Below the pieces are notes generated by a model. It was not told where the DNA came from. It made no database searches and was given only the letters and a program-made list of their open reading frames with translations. Both the position numbers and the translations under genes were made by a program. DNA of 45,286 nucleotides from an uncultured Gammaproteobacteria bacterium. Lineage in GTDB: Bacteria; Pseudomonadota; Gammaproteobacteria; SZUA-229. Of this stretch, positions 19,118 to 27,602 are shown in pieces. Position 1 is the first letter of the stretch. Each line of letters begins with the position of its first letter. The stretch is from positions 1 to 45,286 of the forward strand of contig CAJXZZ010000014.1 in NCBI GenBank assembly GCA_913065105.1, given 5' to 3'.

Positions 19118-19705
19118 TCAATCTGAATTCTTACCCGTTATGCCAGCGGTCAGGGCAAAGCGCATCGCCTCTTCCATGCTCATGTTTATCGGACGTACAT
19201 GCTCACTGGGAATAAATAAGGTGAAACCTCCGATCATATAACTCATCGGCAGATAAACCAGTACCTTGTCCTGTTCCCGGAAAGACTCCGGCAAACGCTG
19301 CTGGTCTGTCTGGGTAATAAAACCGATCATCTCCATTCCGTTATAGGTCACTGCCACAACCTGTCCAAGGCCTTCTTTTTTTGGTGTGAAAAAATCGAAC
19401 AGATCGCGCATCGCACGGTACACGGTTTTAAACAGTGGCAGGCGATAAAGAATCCGTTCACCGAAAGCAAACAGCTGACGCATCAGTATCGCTTTCATCA
19501 GTAAGCCGACGACAAATACGACCACCAGGCCGGCGATCATGCCGAAACCCGGGAAATAAGTTGCTTGTGGCAACATCCATCGAAGCACTGAACCCATCAC
19601 GTTTTCCGAAGAAACCGCTAGCCAGTACAAAAAGTAAATGGTAAGTACGACGGGTAATAGGGTGATAAGACCAGTGAATAGGGTTTTGCTTATGGATTTA
19701 AACAT
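19118..19705 (-). CDS. DUF502 family membrane protein
   Basis: Two transmembrane segments (residues about 9-30 and 53-77) precede a cytoplasmic-type domain. The family signature is clear: LFTGLITLLPVVLTIYFLYWL at the N-terminus, LPLFKTVYRAMRDLFDFF, the strand VAVTYNGMEMIGFIT and a final LPMSYMIGGFTLFIPSEHV. DUF502 proteins are widespread and conserved, with no established biochemical role. A 195-residue length is normal. It lies downstream of the ParA gene on the same strand, across 142 bp. Confidence 0.9.
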   Translation of the reverse strand: MFKSISKTLFTGLITLLPVVLTIYFLYWLAVSSENVMGSVLRWMLPQATYFPGFGMIAGLVVVFVVGLLMKAILMRQLFAFGERILYRLPLFKTVYRAMRDLFDFFTPKKEGLGQVVAVTYNGMEMIGFITQTDQQRLPESFREQDKVLVYLPMSYMIGGFTLFIPSEHVRPINMSMEEAMRFALTAGITGKNSD

Positions 19706-19847
19706 GAGTACACCGGAGCAAATAAATGCTAGCTATCTATTTCTATTATTTATATGCCATATGGTATCGCATCTAAATACCGCTTTGGAAAAATTAACAT
19801 TACAGCAAACAACTTTATTTAAAACTAAAAAGATTCACCTCTTTCAA

Positions 19848-20510
19848 TTAGCTCTGTACCTGCTGTTCCATATCCAGCCAATTTACGATCTGGCGCCAGT
19901 CTTCGATATCTTTTTCACTGGCTTTTGAGCCCAACTCATGTATGCCAAGACCACGTTCAGAGGCCTTATTGTAGTTCTGCGTTTCCCTGAGCTTGGCAAT
20001 GACCGGTATATCCATCGCACTCAGAAAATTTTCCAGCGTATGAAACGAAAGTGTATTCGCCTTGACCCGGTTACAGATAATACACAGTCGAATATTTTTA
20101 GGTTTAACTTTAGCTATCAGGTACAGGTCACGGATAAAGTCTGCAGTCGCATGAGTATCGATGGAAGAAGGCAGTACAGGAATGAGAATAGTATGCGCGC
20201 CATTAATCTGATCGACCATGTCGAGCCCTTTCAAACCGGCGGGTGTGTCAACGATCACGTACTCGGTATCGAAGGGCAGTTGTAATCGCCAGCTCTGTGT
20301 GACGGCCTTGTTAGTGTCGTAGGCAGCTATGCCATTAATTTCACTATACTCGCCTCTTCTCTGCTTCAGCCAGTACATGCTTGAACCCTGTGCATCGTAG
20401 TCTATCAACGTTGTGTTTCGACCCATAGTGGCAAGTGCGCTGGCCAGGTTGGTGGCAATCGTGGTTTTACCACAACCGCCTTTCATATTGATAACGACTA
20501 TTCGCTGCAT
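19848..20510 (-). CDS. Orphan ParA-family ATPase
   Basis: A deviant Walker A motif, KGGCGKTT (residues 10-17) with the signature lysine, is followed by TLIDYDAQGSS (switch I) and VDTPAG (switch II). The length of 220 residues and the absence of an N-terminal DNA-binding domain fit the short chromosomal ParA/Soj or MinD-like group. Such proteins form nucleotide-dependent dimers that position cargo on the nucleoid. No parB, parS-like repeats or known cargo gene is adjacent. The upstream neighbour at 20603 is an unknown protein and could be a partner. Confidence 0.9.
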   Translation of the reverse strand: MQRIVVINMKGGCGKTTIATNLASALATMGRNTTLIDYDAQGSSMYWLKQRRGEYSEINGIAAYDTNKAVTQSWRLQLPFDTEYVIVDTPAGLKGLDMVDQINGAHTILIPVLPSSIDTHATADFIRDLYLIAKVKPKNIRLCIICNRVKANTLSFHTLENFLSAMDIPVIAKLRETQNYNKASERGLGIHELGSKASEKDIEDWRQIVNWLDMEQQVQS

Positions 20511-20602
20511 AGTTATTTAACTGACTGGCTCTGATTCATTACTTGTTCCGAAGCTGACTAAAGAGGGCAGCGCTATAAAAAAATTAATGGGACCAGTCCA
20601 TT

Positions 20603-21316
20603 TTACTCGTAAGGATTAATATTCGCTTTAATAAAATACTGCTTCATATTTTTCAGGCTAGAACTAAACAAGCTATTAAAATGCGCCAAGGGATAAGATA
20701 GCTGCCATTGTCTTAAATCATGATGCTCGCTTTGTTTGTATGAATAATAATTCGGGCGAGCATATTGAAAGGCTTCCATCATACCGCCAGACTCACTTAA
20801 GCTATTGGTCTTGCAGTTTCTGTACTCATACAATAAGGAGTAATGCTGACTTTTTAAAATAAGCTGTTCTTCATACTCGGTTTTAGCAATCTCAAATAAT
20901 TCTGCTGCCATCACATCTACATCTTCGATATGTAGGATTCTGCCTTCGATATTTCCTTCCTGTTTTAAAAGTTTTCCGTGTAAAGCCTCATAGAGTTCAC
21001 TTTCTTTTAAATCTCGCCTGGCTAATTGATCGTACAGATAAGGGACACTTATTGCTGGACCACTTCTCCACTCACTGAACTCAGCGATAAATCTTACAAA
21101 ACGTTTTTCTTTTTGCAGGCCAAGATTTTTGTAATTTTCTTTTGTGAATCGAAAGCCAGCAAGTGTATCGATAGCAGACATCACCAGGGATTTTTTGTAC
21201 AGCAGGATATGGCCTCTATCTTTTTCAGGAATTGACTCGGGCTCTAAATACTCTATCGCAGAAACCTGCTCTTCAAAAGCTTCACAAAATCTTGCTATGT
21301 CATAGAGGATCGTCAT
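20603..21316 (-). CDS. Hypothetical cytoplasmic protein
   Basis: A 237-residue soluble protein, rich in charged residues and tyrosine, with no signal or membrane segment. Predicted content is mostly helical (for example LYEALHGKLLKQEGNIEGRI and the ELFEIAKTEYEEQLIL region). I do not recognise the family. It lies 93 bp upstream of the ParA gene on the same strand and may be co-transcribed with it, which is the only functional hint. The start ATG at 21316 lacks an obvious ribosome binding site. Confidence 0.7.
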   Translation of the reverse strand: MTILYDIARFCEAFEEQVSAIEYLEPESIPEKDRGHILLYKKSLVMSAIDTLAGFRFTKENYKNLGLQKEKRFVRFIAEFSEWRSGPAISVPYLYDQLARRDLKESELYEALHGKLLKQEGNIEGRILHIEDVDVMAAELFEIAKTEYEEQLILKSQHYSLLYEYRNCKTNSLSESGGMMEAFQYARPNYYSYKQSEHHDLRQWQLSYPLAHFNSLFSSSLKNMKQYFIKANINPYE

Positions 21317-21573
21317 CTCGCTTTATTATGCAATTTAATAAGCTCAGTGACAAACTACCATTTAACGCGTTCGGGTTTTCAGTAAAGCTTCCGGATCCTC
21401 GGCCATTGCTCATGTATTATTCTTAATTATGGAACACATCCCAAGCTTACCTGCATTCCGTAGGCAACAAAGGGTTATCATTACTATCCCAATTTCCCTG
21501 ATTTGCGAAATCAGGTGGATACATGATATATATTCGGTATATAACGCATGTTAAATGCACGGAAACCACATTA

Positions 21574-22689
21574 ATGATTAAAAGCTATCTTTCATATAGC
21601 CTGAATAAGCTCACTGTGTTCGCCATTATGTTTTTGCTTACTGGTTGCGACGCTAGCTTCGTTGACTCCGAGCAATCGCTGGGCACCAATGATAGTCGTT
21701 CCGTCGTATTGGCTGATATCGATGCTGACGGTGATCTGGACATGGTGGTGGCAAATCAAAACCAGGGTAACCGGGTCTATCTTAACGATGGCGCAGGTAG
21801 TTTCAGCGATTCCGATTTATCTCTGGGTGAAAATAGTAGTCAGTCTATCGCTCTGGGTGATGTCGATGGCGACACCGATCTTGATATGGCGGTGGCGAAC
21901 CAGAATCAAGGAAACCTGATCTATCTCAACGACGGCACGGGCGATTTCAGCGATTCCGGTCTGTCTCTGGGTGAAAATAATAGTTACTCTGTCGCACTTG
22001 GCGATGTCGATGGCGACACCGATCTGGATCTAGTGGTAGCGAACCAGAATCAGGCGAACCTGGTCTACTTCAACGATGGCCTTGGCGGCTTCAGTGATTC
22101 CGCTCAGTTACTCGGTGAGAATGATAGCCGCTGCGTCGCTCTGGGTGATGTCGATGGTGACGGTTTTCTGGATATAGTCGTGGCCAATCAAAGCCAGGCA
22201 AATCAGATCTACCTCAACGATAATTTTGGTTATTTCTACGCATCTGGTCAATTACTGGGAGAGAACGATAGTAACGCCGTAGTATTGCGCGATATCGATG
22301 GCGACAGTGACCTGGATATAGTGGTGGCGAATCAAAATCAAGGAAACCGGGTCTATATCAACAACGGCATAGGTCATTTTATCGATTCGGGTCAGTCACT
22401 GGGGGCAAATGATAGTCGCGCCATAGCATTAGGTGATATCGATAACGACGGTGACCTGGATATGGTAGTAGCGAATAAAAATCAGGGAAACCGAGTCTAT
22501 ACCAACAACGGTTCCGGCGGTTTCAGTGATGACGACCAGTCTTTGGGCGATAATAGCAGTCAATCAATTGCTCTGGGTGATCTGAATGGCGACGGCGTTT
22601 TGAGTATGGTGGTGGCGAATGCTGGCCAGGGAAATCGTGTTTACAATTACGTAAAAGAAAAATTCAATCTATTCCAAACAGTTGATTAA
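21574..22689 (+). CDS. FG-GAP/VCBS repeat lipoprotein (seven-bladed propeller)
   Basis: The ATG at 21574 gives a lipoprotein signal with the lipobox LLTGC. A frame extending to 21523 is less suitable. The mature protein is seven tandem repeats of about 48 residues (144 bp each). Each has the pattern SLGENDSxSVALGDVDGD, then LDMVVANQNQGN, then VYLNDG and GFSDS. The DxDxDGxxD loops are calcium-binding-like. Seven FG-GAP/VCBS units suggest one closed seven-bladed beta-propeller. The role is likely surface display or adhesion. Repeats are well conserved at DNA level. The last blade has lost some consensus residues (LNGDGVLSM). Confidence 0.88.
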   Translation: MIKSYLSYSLNKLTVFAIMFLLTGCDASFVDSEQSLGTNDSRSVVLADIDADGDLDMVVANQNQGNRVYLNDGAGSFSDSDLSLGENSSQSIALGDVDGDTDLDMAVANQNQGNLIYLNDGTGDFSDSGLSLGENNSYSVALGDVDGDTDLDLVVANQNQANLVYFNDGLGGFSDSAQLLGENDSRCVALGDVDGDGFLDIVVANQSQANQIYLNDNFGYFYASGQLLGENDSNAVVLRDIDGDSDLDIVVANQNQGNRVYINNGIGHFIDSGQSLGANDSRAIALGDIDNDGDLDMVVANKNQGNRVYTNNGSGGFSDDDQSLGDNSSQSIALGDLNGDGVLSMVVANAGQGNRVYNYVKEKFNLFQTVD

Positions 22690-22731
22690 AATTACTTTCG
22701 CATAAAAATAAACGATCTCTGAGAGCATTTC

Positions 22732-23784
22732 TTACCCCTTATAATTTCTAACAACCTGCTCAAGTTGTTTAATTTTTTCGGGATGTTTTTCTAACCAGTT
22801 ACTGATAACTGTGTTCTTGCTGCCTTGAAAAACATAATAGACAAACGCCTCATCCAGACCCTCCTGCTGCACCTTGTCGTACAAGGGTACATAGTTGTCC
22901 ATAACAAAAGCATTATTCTTATTTTTTATTTTCAACGTGTTAAGTTCCTTAAAAAGGGTGTGGTACTGTGCTTTTATTATTTCGAATGCTGTGTATGTTT
23001 CTGATTTGTTCAACAGTGACATTCTCTGCCTAACCAATGCTTCATCTACTGACCGAAAATCTCCTTCATCCGTTTTCCTGGTTACAACCTCGCGGCCAAG
23101 CAGGTCATTAATATCTTTTATTATCAACGGTGCACTGGCCTGTTTTGGTTTTAATAGTAACGATACGCTCAGCGATAATAGCGCCGGCGTACTGTAATCA
23201 TTCGAATAATAAAGCACACCCAACTGGAAATGGGATGCAGCATTTCTCGGATCGGCAAGAATTGCTGCTTTGAAGGCATCAGCAGCAAATTCCGCTTTAT
23301 TCAGATAAGCATAAGTGTCACCGAGACTGTACTGAAGTTTCGAATTTTTCGGATATTCACTGACAGCAAAACGATAAGTACGCAATGCATTCCAGGGGTC
23401 ATCGTGCCGCTGATAAGTTTTCCCTATTAACAGATAGATATCCGGCAGGCGCTCGGACTTGTATGCCGCTGCTCGCTTGCTGAATTCCAGGCTCTTATTG
23501 TACTGACCCAGCGCCAGATAGACGTCTGCCGTAGCATAGAGAGCTTCAACATTATCAGGGTTTAACTTGAGTGCCTCCTGTGTTTTTTGTAGCGCTGACT
23601 CGAACTCACCTCGATTGAAATGCTGCTCGCCCAGGGTCAATATCTGTTCCTCCATCTTATCCGCCGCAACGGGAGTCTTTTCAGGCCGTGTTAATAACTC
23701 ATGGCTACAACTGGCCATAAAAAAGATAGACAAAATGATCCATATCAATCGTAAAATTATCGTTTTAACATACTGTTGTGCCAT
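22732..23784 (-). CDS. TPR-repeat lipoprotein
   Basis: The ATG at 23784 has a good GGAGATAAC ribosome binding site and opens MAQQYVKT. It runs into a hydrophobic stretch ending FMASC, a lipobox. About five tetratricopeptide repeats follow (residues 50-220; for example HFNRGEFESALQKTQEAL, ALYATADVYLALGQYNKSL and SHFQLGVLYYSNDYSTPALL). A less typical C-terminal domain completes it. TPR lipoproteins act as scaffolds for envelope protein assembly. A longer frame begins at 23823 but would overlap the divergent gene. Its divergent neighbour starts only 27 bp away. Confidence 0.85.
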   Translation of the reverse strand: MAQQYVKTIILRLIWIILSIFFMASCSHELLTRPEKTPVAADKMEEQILTLGEQHFNRGEFESALQKTQEALKLNPDNVEALYATADVYLALGQYNKSLEFSKRAAAYKSERLPDIYLLIGKTYQRHDDPWNALRTYRFAVSEYPKNSKLQYSLGDTYAYLNKAEFAADAFKAAILADPRNAASHFQLGVLYYSNDYSTPALLSLSVSLLLKPKQASAPLIIKDINDLLGREVVTRKTDEGDFRSVDEALVRQRMSLLNKSETYTAFEIIKAQYHTLFKELNTLKIKNKNNAFVMDNYVPLYDKVQQEGLDEAFVYYVFQGSKNTVISNWLEKHPEKIKQLEQVVRNYKG

Positions 23785-23811
23785 GTTATCTCCGCTTTCA
23801 GGTATTGTTAG

Positions 23812-24633
23812 ATGAAAAAACATATCAGTATTGTAATACTTTTAATATTAACCGGAATATTTCAGACAGCCGATGCACTAGAAGAACGCACCCGGCTGGG
23901 CCTGGTGAAAGAAGGTGAATTTTCTTTGTTAACGGGCCTTGAGTATCAGGAAGGCGATTACGGTACGCCTGACAGCACTTCTTTGTGGCGCATTCCCATT
24001 AGTATCTCCTATCGAAAGACAAACTTCAGTTTCTTTGCTTCTATGCCCTTACTGTTTGCCTCTAGCGAGGGAGACATTATTGTAAACAGCAAAACATCCA
24101 TGCCTAAAAAATCCGTACCACCAACTACCTCTGGCACAGGGCAGCAAACCGCGTCAGGGATTGGTGACATTGTAGTTTCTGGCTCTTACTATTTCACACC
24201 CAATTATCGCGATGAAATCACCTATCGGCTAACCGGAAGCTATAAACTTGGAACAGCAGATGCAAATAAAGGGCTGGGGACGGGTGAAAACGATTTGTAC
24301 CTTGAAGGCGGTGCCGCAAAAAATATTGATGAGTATATTCTATCCGGAACATTGGGATATGAGATTAGCGGTGACTCACCTGACTTTAATTACAATGATG
24401 TAATGTACGGTACAGCGGGACTAACCAAACAGATGGCTATGAACAAGCAAATGGGTACGTACCTGTATTTCAGTCAGGCACTTACGGACGTGTCAGATGC
24501 GCCGCTCGAACTTTCTTTCTTTTACAGACAACCTGTCGCTACAACCCGTGACATCTATCTTTTTCTGTCCAAAGGTTTAAGTGATGGCAGCCCTGATTTT
24601 TCTATAGGTGGCAGCCTTCAGTTTTATTTTTAG
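23812..24633 (+). CDS. Outer-membrane beta-barrel protein (phenol-degradation MetA-like)
   Basis: A signal peptide (residues 1-22, ending TADA) precedes alternating-hydrophobicity strands. The C-terminal residue is phenylalanine (SLQFYF), as in outer-membrane barrels. The segments GIGDIVVSGSYYFTP and YRLTGSYKLGTADANKG match the MetA/transporter-like family often annotated as phenol meta-pathway protein. The transported compound is unknown. Only 27 bp separate it from the divergent TPR lipoprotein gene, suggesting a functional pair. Confidence 0.75.
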   Translation: MKKHISIVILLILTGIFQTADALEERTRLGLVKEGEFSLLTGLEYQEGDYGTPDSTSLWRIPISISYRKTNFSFFASMPLLFASSEGDIIVNSKTSMPKKSVPPTTSGTGQQTASGIGDIVVSGSYYFTPNYRDEITYRLTGSYKLGTADANKGLGTGENDLYLEGGAAKNIDEYILSGTLGYEISGDSPDFNYNDVMYGTAGLTKQMAMNKQMGTYLYFSQALTDVSDAPLELSFFYRQPVATTRDIYLFLSKGLSDGSPDFSIGGSLQFYF

Positions 24634-24834
24634 TCACCGACACCGTCTACGACAGGTAAAAAGAGTCTCGGGTAAAAAATGCATTACATACCAGAGTTGA
24701 TGCCAGTGTACACCGGTCGCTTTCCCAGTGCGGATATAGTGCTTACCATCAAGAATACCGGGGTCAAAATATAGCGCGAGCTCGACCAGAAGAGCATCGT
24801 GTTCGACAGTTTTATCAAGACGTGAAGTGTTCAT
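24634..24834 (-). CDS. Possible small protein, uncertain
   Basis: A frame of 66 codons from the ATG at 24834 (a TTG lies seven codons earlier) fills most of the gap between the barrel gene and the prepilin gene. The middle part (VELALYFDPGILDGKHYIRT) reads like real protein, but the Arg/Cys-rich end does not. It abuts the end of the barrel gene exactly. No family is recognised. From 24835 to 24972 nothing else is seen. Confidence 0.3.
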   Translation of the reverse strand: MNTSRLDKTVEHDALLVELALYFDPGILDGKHYIRTGKATGVHWHQLWYVMHFLPETLFTCRRRCR

Positions 24835-24972
24835 GATAATAAGCTCGAAATTCAATAAATAACAGAATCACATACACTTTATTCGATATATTGTCGTCAG
24901 GATTTAATGCTAATATCAAGACCTATTAGACTCAGTAAACATAGAGTCAGAGAAAATATAAATAGTGGTCAC

Positions 24973-25485
24973 ATGATGAATTTAACTGAAGATATTAATA
25001 ATCCTATACAAGTGCATCGCGGCTTTACCCTGATAGAACTGATGGTGACCGTTGCAGTCATTGCTATCCTGGCAACCATCGCCATCCCTTCAAACCTGAT
25101 TCATCGTCAACGCAGTGAGGTAACCGAAGCGCTTGCTATGGCTACTAGCATTCGTGAAAATATTACTGTTTACTACATCAACTACCACTCTTTTCCAGCT
25201 GACAATAGTGCAGCTGGACTCCCCGAGCCACAGTTTTTAATTGGTAATAGAGTAAAGAGGATAGAAATTGAAGATGGGGCCATACATATCACCCTTGGCA
25301 ATAAAGTCTCTAAACCGCTACAGGATAAAATACTTTCAATGCGTCCGGCAATAGTAACCGGCAGTCCAATGAGCCCAATCTCATGGCTTTGCGGATCTGA
25401 CACCCCTGTTACAGGAATGCAGGCCGTAGGTATTAACAAGACCAATATAGATAATGCAGTCGTGCCTGCTTCATGCGGAAACTAA
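24973..25485 (+). CDS. Type IV prepilin-like protein
   Basis: Starting at the ATG at 24973, a 16-residue leader ends in HRG, the prepilin peptidase site, followed by FTLIELMVTVAVIAILATIA with the conserved Glu at position 5 of the mature chain. The rest is a short major-pilin-like globular domain with a terminal cysteine pair (WLCGSD and PASCGN), as in PilE/PilA. A longer frame begins at 24907 but gives an unusually long leader. Prepilins are assembled by type IV pilus or type II secretion machinery. No pil or gsp gene is adjacent. Confidence 0.88.
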   Translation: MMNLTEDINNPIQVHRGFTLIELMVTVAVIAILATIAIPSNLIHRQRSEVTEALAMATSIRENITVYYINYHSFPADNSAAGLPEPQFLIGNRVKRIEIEDGAIHITLGNKVSKPLQDKILSMRPAIVTGSPMSPISWLCGSDTPVTGMQAVGINKTNIDNAVVPASCGN

Positions 25486-25586
25486 AAAGAAAAACGACAG
25501 ATCAGACCAAAGAACGTACCTGAAACATTTTAATTTATAGTCATAGTATTAAACAAAGGGTCTACGCCTTTTTAAATTCAATCCGC

Positions 25587-25958
25587 TTACTCTTTAAGAA
25601 TATCTTCCAGTTTAATCGTGTCTGCTATGTGCTTATTAGACCAGACAATCAAACTTCGCATCACCGGTTCCAGATCAAGGCCTTTTTCTGTCAGGTAATA
25701 GGCGTAACGCTTGGGCCGTTGCTGATACAGCTCACGTCGCACTAAACCGCTTAACTCCAGACGTTTGAGTCTGTCCGCCAGAATATTGGTTGGGATTTTT
25801 TCTGGTGACGCCTGTAAATCCTTGAAGGTATGATTATCAAAGAACAGATCGCGCACCACTAACAAGGTCCATTTATCCCCTATTATTTCCAGAATGCATG
25901 AAACCGGGCAACGAGATCGGTGGCAGTCTTCAGCAGATTTTTTATCATCTATAAGCAT
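25587..25958 (-). CDS. HxlR-family transcriptional regulator
   Basis: A winged-helix repressor of 123 residues. It starts at MLIDDKK (an upstream TTG-initiated form to 25988 would overlap the promoter). The HxlR signature is clear: RCPVSCILEIIGDKWTLLVVRDL, RFKDL-like FKDLQASP, ILADRLKRLELSGLVRR and YYLTEKGLDLEPVM. The N-terminal cysteines (Cys17 and Cys21 region) could sense electrophiles, as in related redox regulators. It is divergent from the GST-MAPEG genes. Inverted and direct AGTCACTT elements in the shared 100-bp gap suggest it represses them. Confidence 0.92.
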   Translation of the reverse strand: MLIDDKKSAEDCHRSRCPVSCILEIIGDKWTLLVVRDLFFDNHTFKDLQASPEKIPTNILADRLKRLELSGLVRRELYQQRPKRYAYYLTEKGLDLEPVMRSLIVWSNKHIADTIKLEDILKE

Positions 25959-25982
25959 AGTTATATATTTTAGACCAGTCAC

Positions 25983-26011
25983 TTGCAAATTAAAAGTAAG
26001 TAGCTTAGGAT
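25983..26011 (+). promoter_or_regulatory. Candidate promoter for the GST gene
   Basis: TTGCAA at 25983-25988 and TAGGAT at 26006-26011 with a 17-base spacer. Transcription would start about 26018, inside the HxlR-type operator and before the GGAG ribosome binding site at 26048. Confidence 0.45.
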
Positions 26012-26013
26012 TA

Positions 26014-26038
26014 AGTCACTTTAAAAACGCAAGTTACT
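26014..26038. promoter_or_regulatory. Candidate HxlR operator
   Basis: The inverted repeat AGTCACTT-N9-AAGTTACT (one mismatch) overlaps the expected start of gst transcription. A third copy, AGTCACTT, is at 25977-25984, in the probable hxlR promoter. Placement between the divergent genes fits repression and autoregulation. Confidence 0.5.
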
Positions 26039-26058
26039 ATTGATAAAGGAGATATCTT

Positions 26059-26664
26059 TTGGAATTAATACTCTATTACCAGTCAGGCACCCGCTCACAA
26101 CGGGTGCGCTGGCTGCTCGAAGAGCTTGAATGCGACTATAAAATCGAGTACATAGACCTTTTCAAAGGTGACGGCAACACCCCCGAATACCTTGCCTTGC
26201 ACCCGCTGGGACAGTTACCGGTATTAAAAATAGATGGCAGTGCCATGTTCGAAAGCGGCGCCATTGTTCAATGGCTGGCGGACACCTATCTTGATAAAGG
26301 GTTTGCACCAGGAATAGATTCACCGCTAAGACGAGAATTTAATCAGTGGATGTATTTTGCTGCAACCAACCTGGAACTACCTGCCTGGGAGATAATGTTA
26401 CACAGCAACATCCTGCCGGAAGATGTCGCAGTAAAAGACATCATCCCTTTTGCCACCAAAAATCTACTAAAGGTATTAACGGTTCTTGATGAGCAGCTAA
26501 AAGGAAAAAACTACATGGTCGATAACAAGTTCGGTGCCGTGGATATTATGATCGGGTATATCCTGTTGTGGTATCCCGAACATGTAGCAGCATTTCCAAA
26601 TTTAACGTCTTACTGCCAAAACCTGCAACAGCGCCCGGCATACAACCGTAGTAAACAAAACTAA
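26059..26664 (+). CDS. Glutathione S-transferase-like protein
   Basis: The N-terminal thioredoxin-fold domain begins ELILYYQSGTRSQRVRWLLEEL, continues with LHPLGQLPVLKIDG (cis-proline) and contains the FESGAIVQWL glutathione-binding Ser/Glu turn. An all-helical C-terminal domain follows. The start codon is TTG, supported by AAAGGAG at 26046-26052, seven bases upstream. It would conjugate glutathione to electrophiles in the cytoplasm. It is divergent from an HxlR regulator and followed 62 bp later by a MAPEG protein, suggesting a detoxification operon. The length of 201 residues is normal. Confidence 0.9.
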   Translation: MELILYYQSGTRSQRVRWLLEELECDYKIEYIDLFKGDGNTPEYLALHPLGQLPVLKIDGSAMFESGAIVQWLADTYLDKGFAPGIDSPLRREFNQWMYFAATNLELPAWEIMLHSNILPEDVAVKDIIPFATKNLLKVLTVLDEQLKGKNYMVDNKFGAVDIMIGYILLWYPEHVAAFPNLTSYCQNLQQRPAYNRSKQN

Positions 26665-26726
26665 CATTCTGCTTAACAATTCAAGCTGCGATAAAAGCGG
26701 TGAACGAAACCTAAAAGGAGAAAAAC

Positions 26727-27140
26727 ATGCCACCAGAAACATTAACAACAGAATTATACTGGCTAACATTAACGGTATTAATGACCGGACTGATGTGGCT
26801 GCCCTACATAATTAATCGAATGTTAGAGCAAGGCATAGGCTTTGCCTTATGGGACCCTCAAGGTGAAACCAAAACTCAAATCGTGTGGGCAGAACGGATG
26901 GCCCGTGCACACAAAAATGCAGTAGAAAATTTAATTATTTTTGCACCGCTGGTCTTAACGTTGCAGTTAACCCAGTTAAATAATGCGCTAACTGCTTTAG
27001 CATGTATGATTTACTTTTTTTCCAGGCTCACGCACTACATCGTATTTAGTTTTGGTATCCCCGTGATAAGAGTTCTAGCATTTATGGTCAGCGTTGTAGC
27101 GCAACTTATTTTAGCCTTTACTGTACTGGGTATTACTTAA
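26727..27140 (+). CDS. MAPEG-family membrane protein
   Basis: Four hydrophobic helices (about residues 9-27, 67-84, 85-105 and 114-135). The MAPEG signature ERMARAHKNAVENL lies in the loop before the second helix. MAPEG proteins are small membrane enzymes, often glutathione-dependent transferases or peroxidases. An AAAGGAG ribosome binding site precedes the ATG. Co-directional with the GST gene, it likely handles the membrane-soluble part of the same detoxification response. Confidence 0.88.
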   Translation: MPPETLTTELYWLTLTVLMTGLMWLPYIINRMLEQGIGFALWDPQGETKTQIVWAERMARAHKNAVENLIIFAPLVLTLQLTQLNNALTALACMIYFFSRLTHYIVFSFGIPVIRVLAFMVSVVAQLILAFTVLGIT

Positions 27141-27270
27141 AACCATAAAGGCGACAGATCTATTTCTTACGTTCCAGGTTCCATCCATGTAATCCGACAA
27201 ATCAAATCGGTTATTGCATCCTCAGACCTTAACTATTGTCTTCTTTTTGATAGAAGCAATAATGTGAGTT

Positions 27271-27522
27271 TTACACGTTGTATGGCCTATTAAAAAAAGT
27301 AGCTTCTATCCCTTTTAAAGAACCCTTCTCGTTGAGTAACACTTTAATCCAAAACCGCCGGCCTTTAAAGTTAGCATCAAGATCGACAAAAGAAAAAATG
27401 TCCGTTGTGATATAACCAAATTACTCATAGCTGAGCATATTGAAGCCAGAATTCACTCTTTCTGTTCTTAAATTTAAAAATAGCGAGTTATTCTGGCATT
27501 TTGCACATTTATAGAGCAAATT
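27271..27522 (-). pseudogene. Possible decayed gene with one in-frame stop
   Basis: The minus strand keeps one frame open for 84 codons except for a single TAA at 27421-27423. The residues read like real protein: LYKCAKCQNNSL, then RVNSGFNMLSYE, stop, FGYITTDIFSFVDLDAN, then GRRFWIKVLLNEKG. It ends in a TAA at 27271. No start codon lies in a sensible place. A CxxC pair near the start hints at a zinc-binding segment. This accounts for part of the 460-bp gap after the MAPEG gene. The rest of the gap shows nothing. Confidence 0.35.
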
Positions 27523-27602
27523 TTAATCTTCAATACACAAAATAATTATCAGCACCCTATACTCTTAAGAACAGGATTTCACCTGCCGTGAGAGATAAAC
27601 AC

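Noticed and set aside
21574-22689. CRISPR or satellite interpretation of the tandem repeats
   Set aside because: The 144-bp repeat is in frame throughout and encodes protein repeats.
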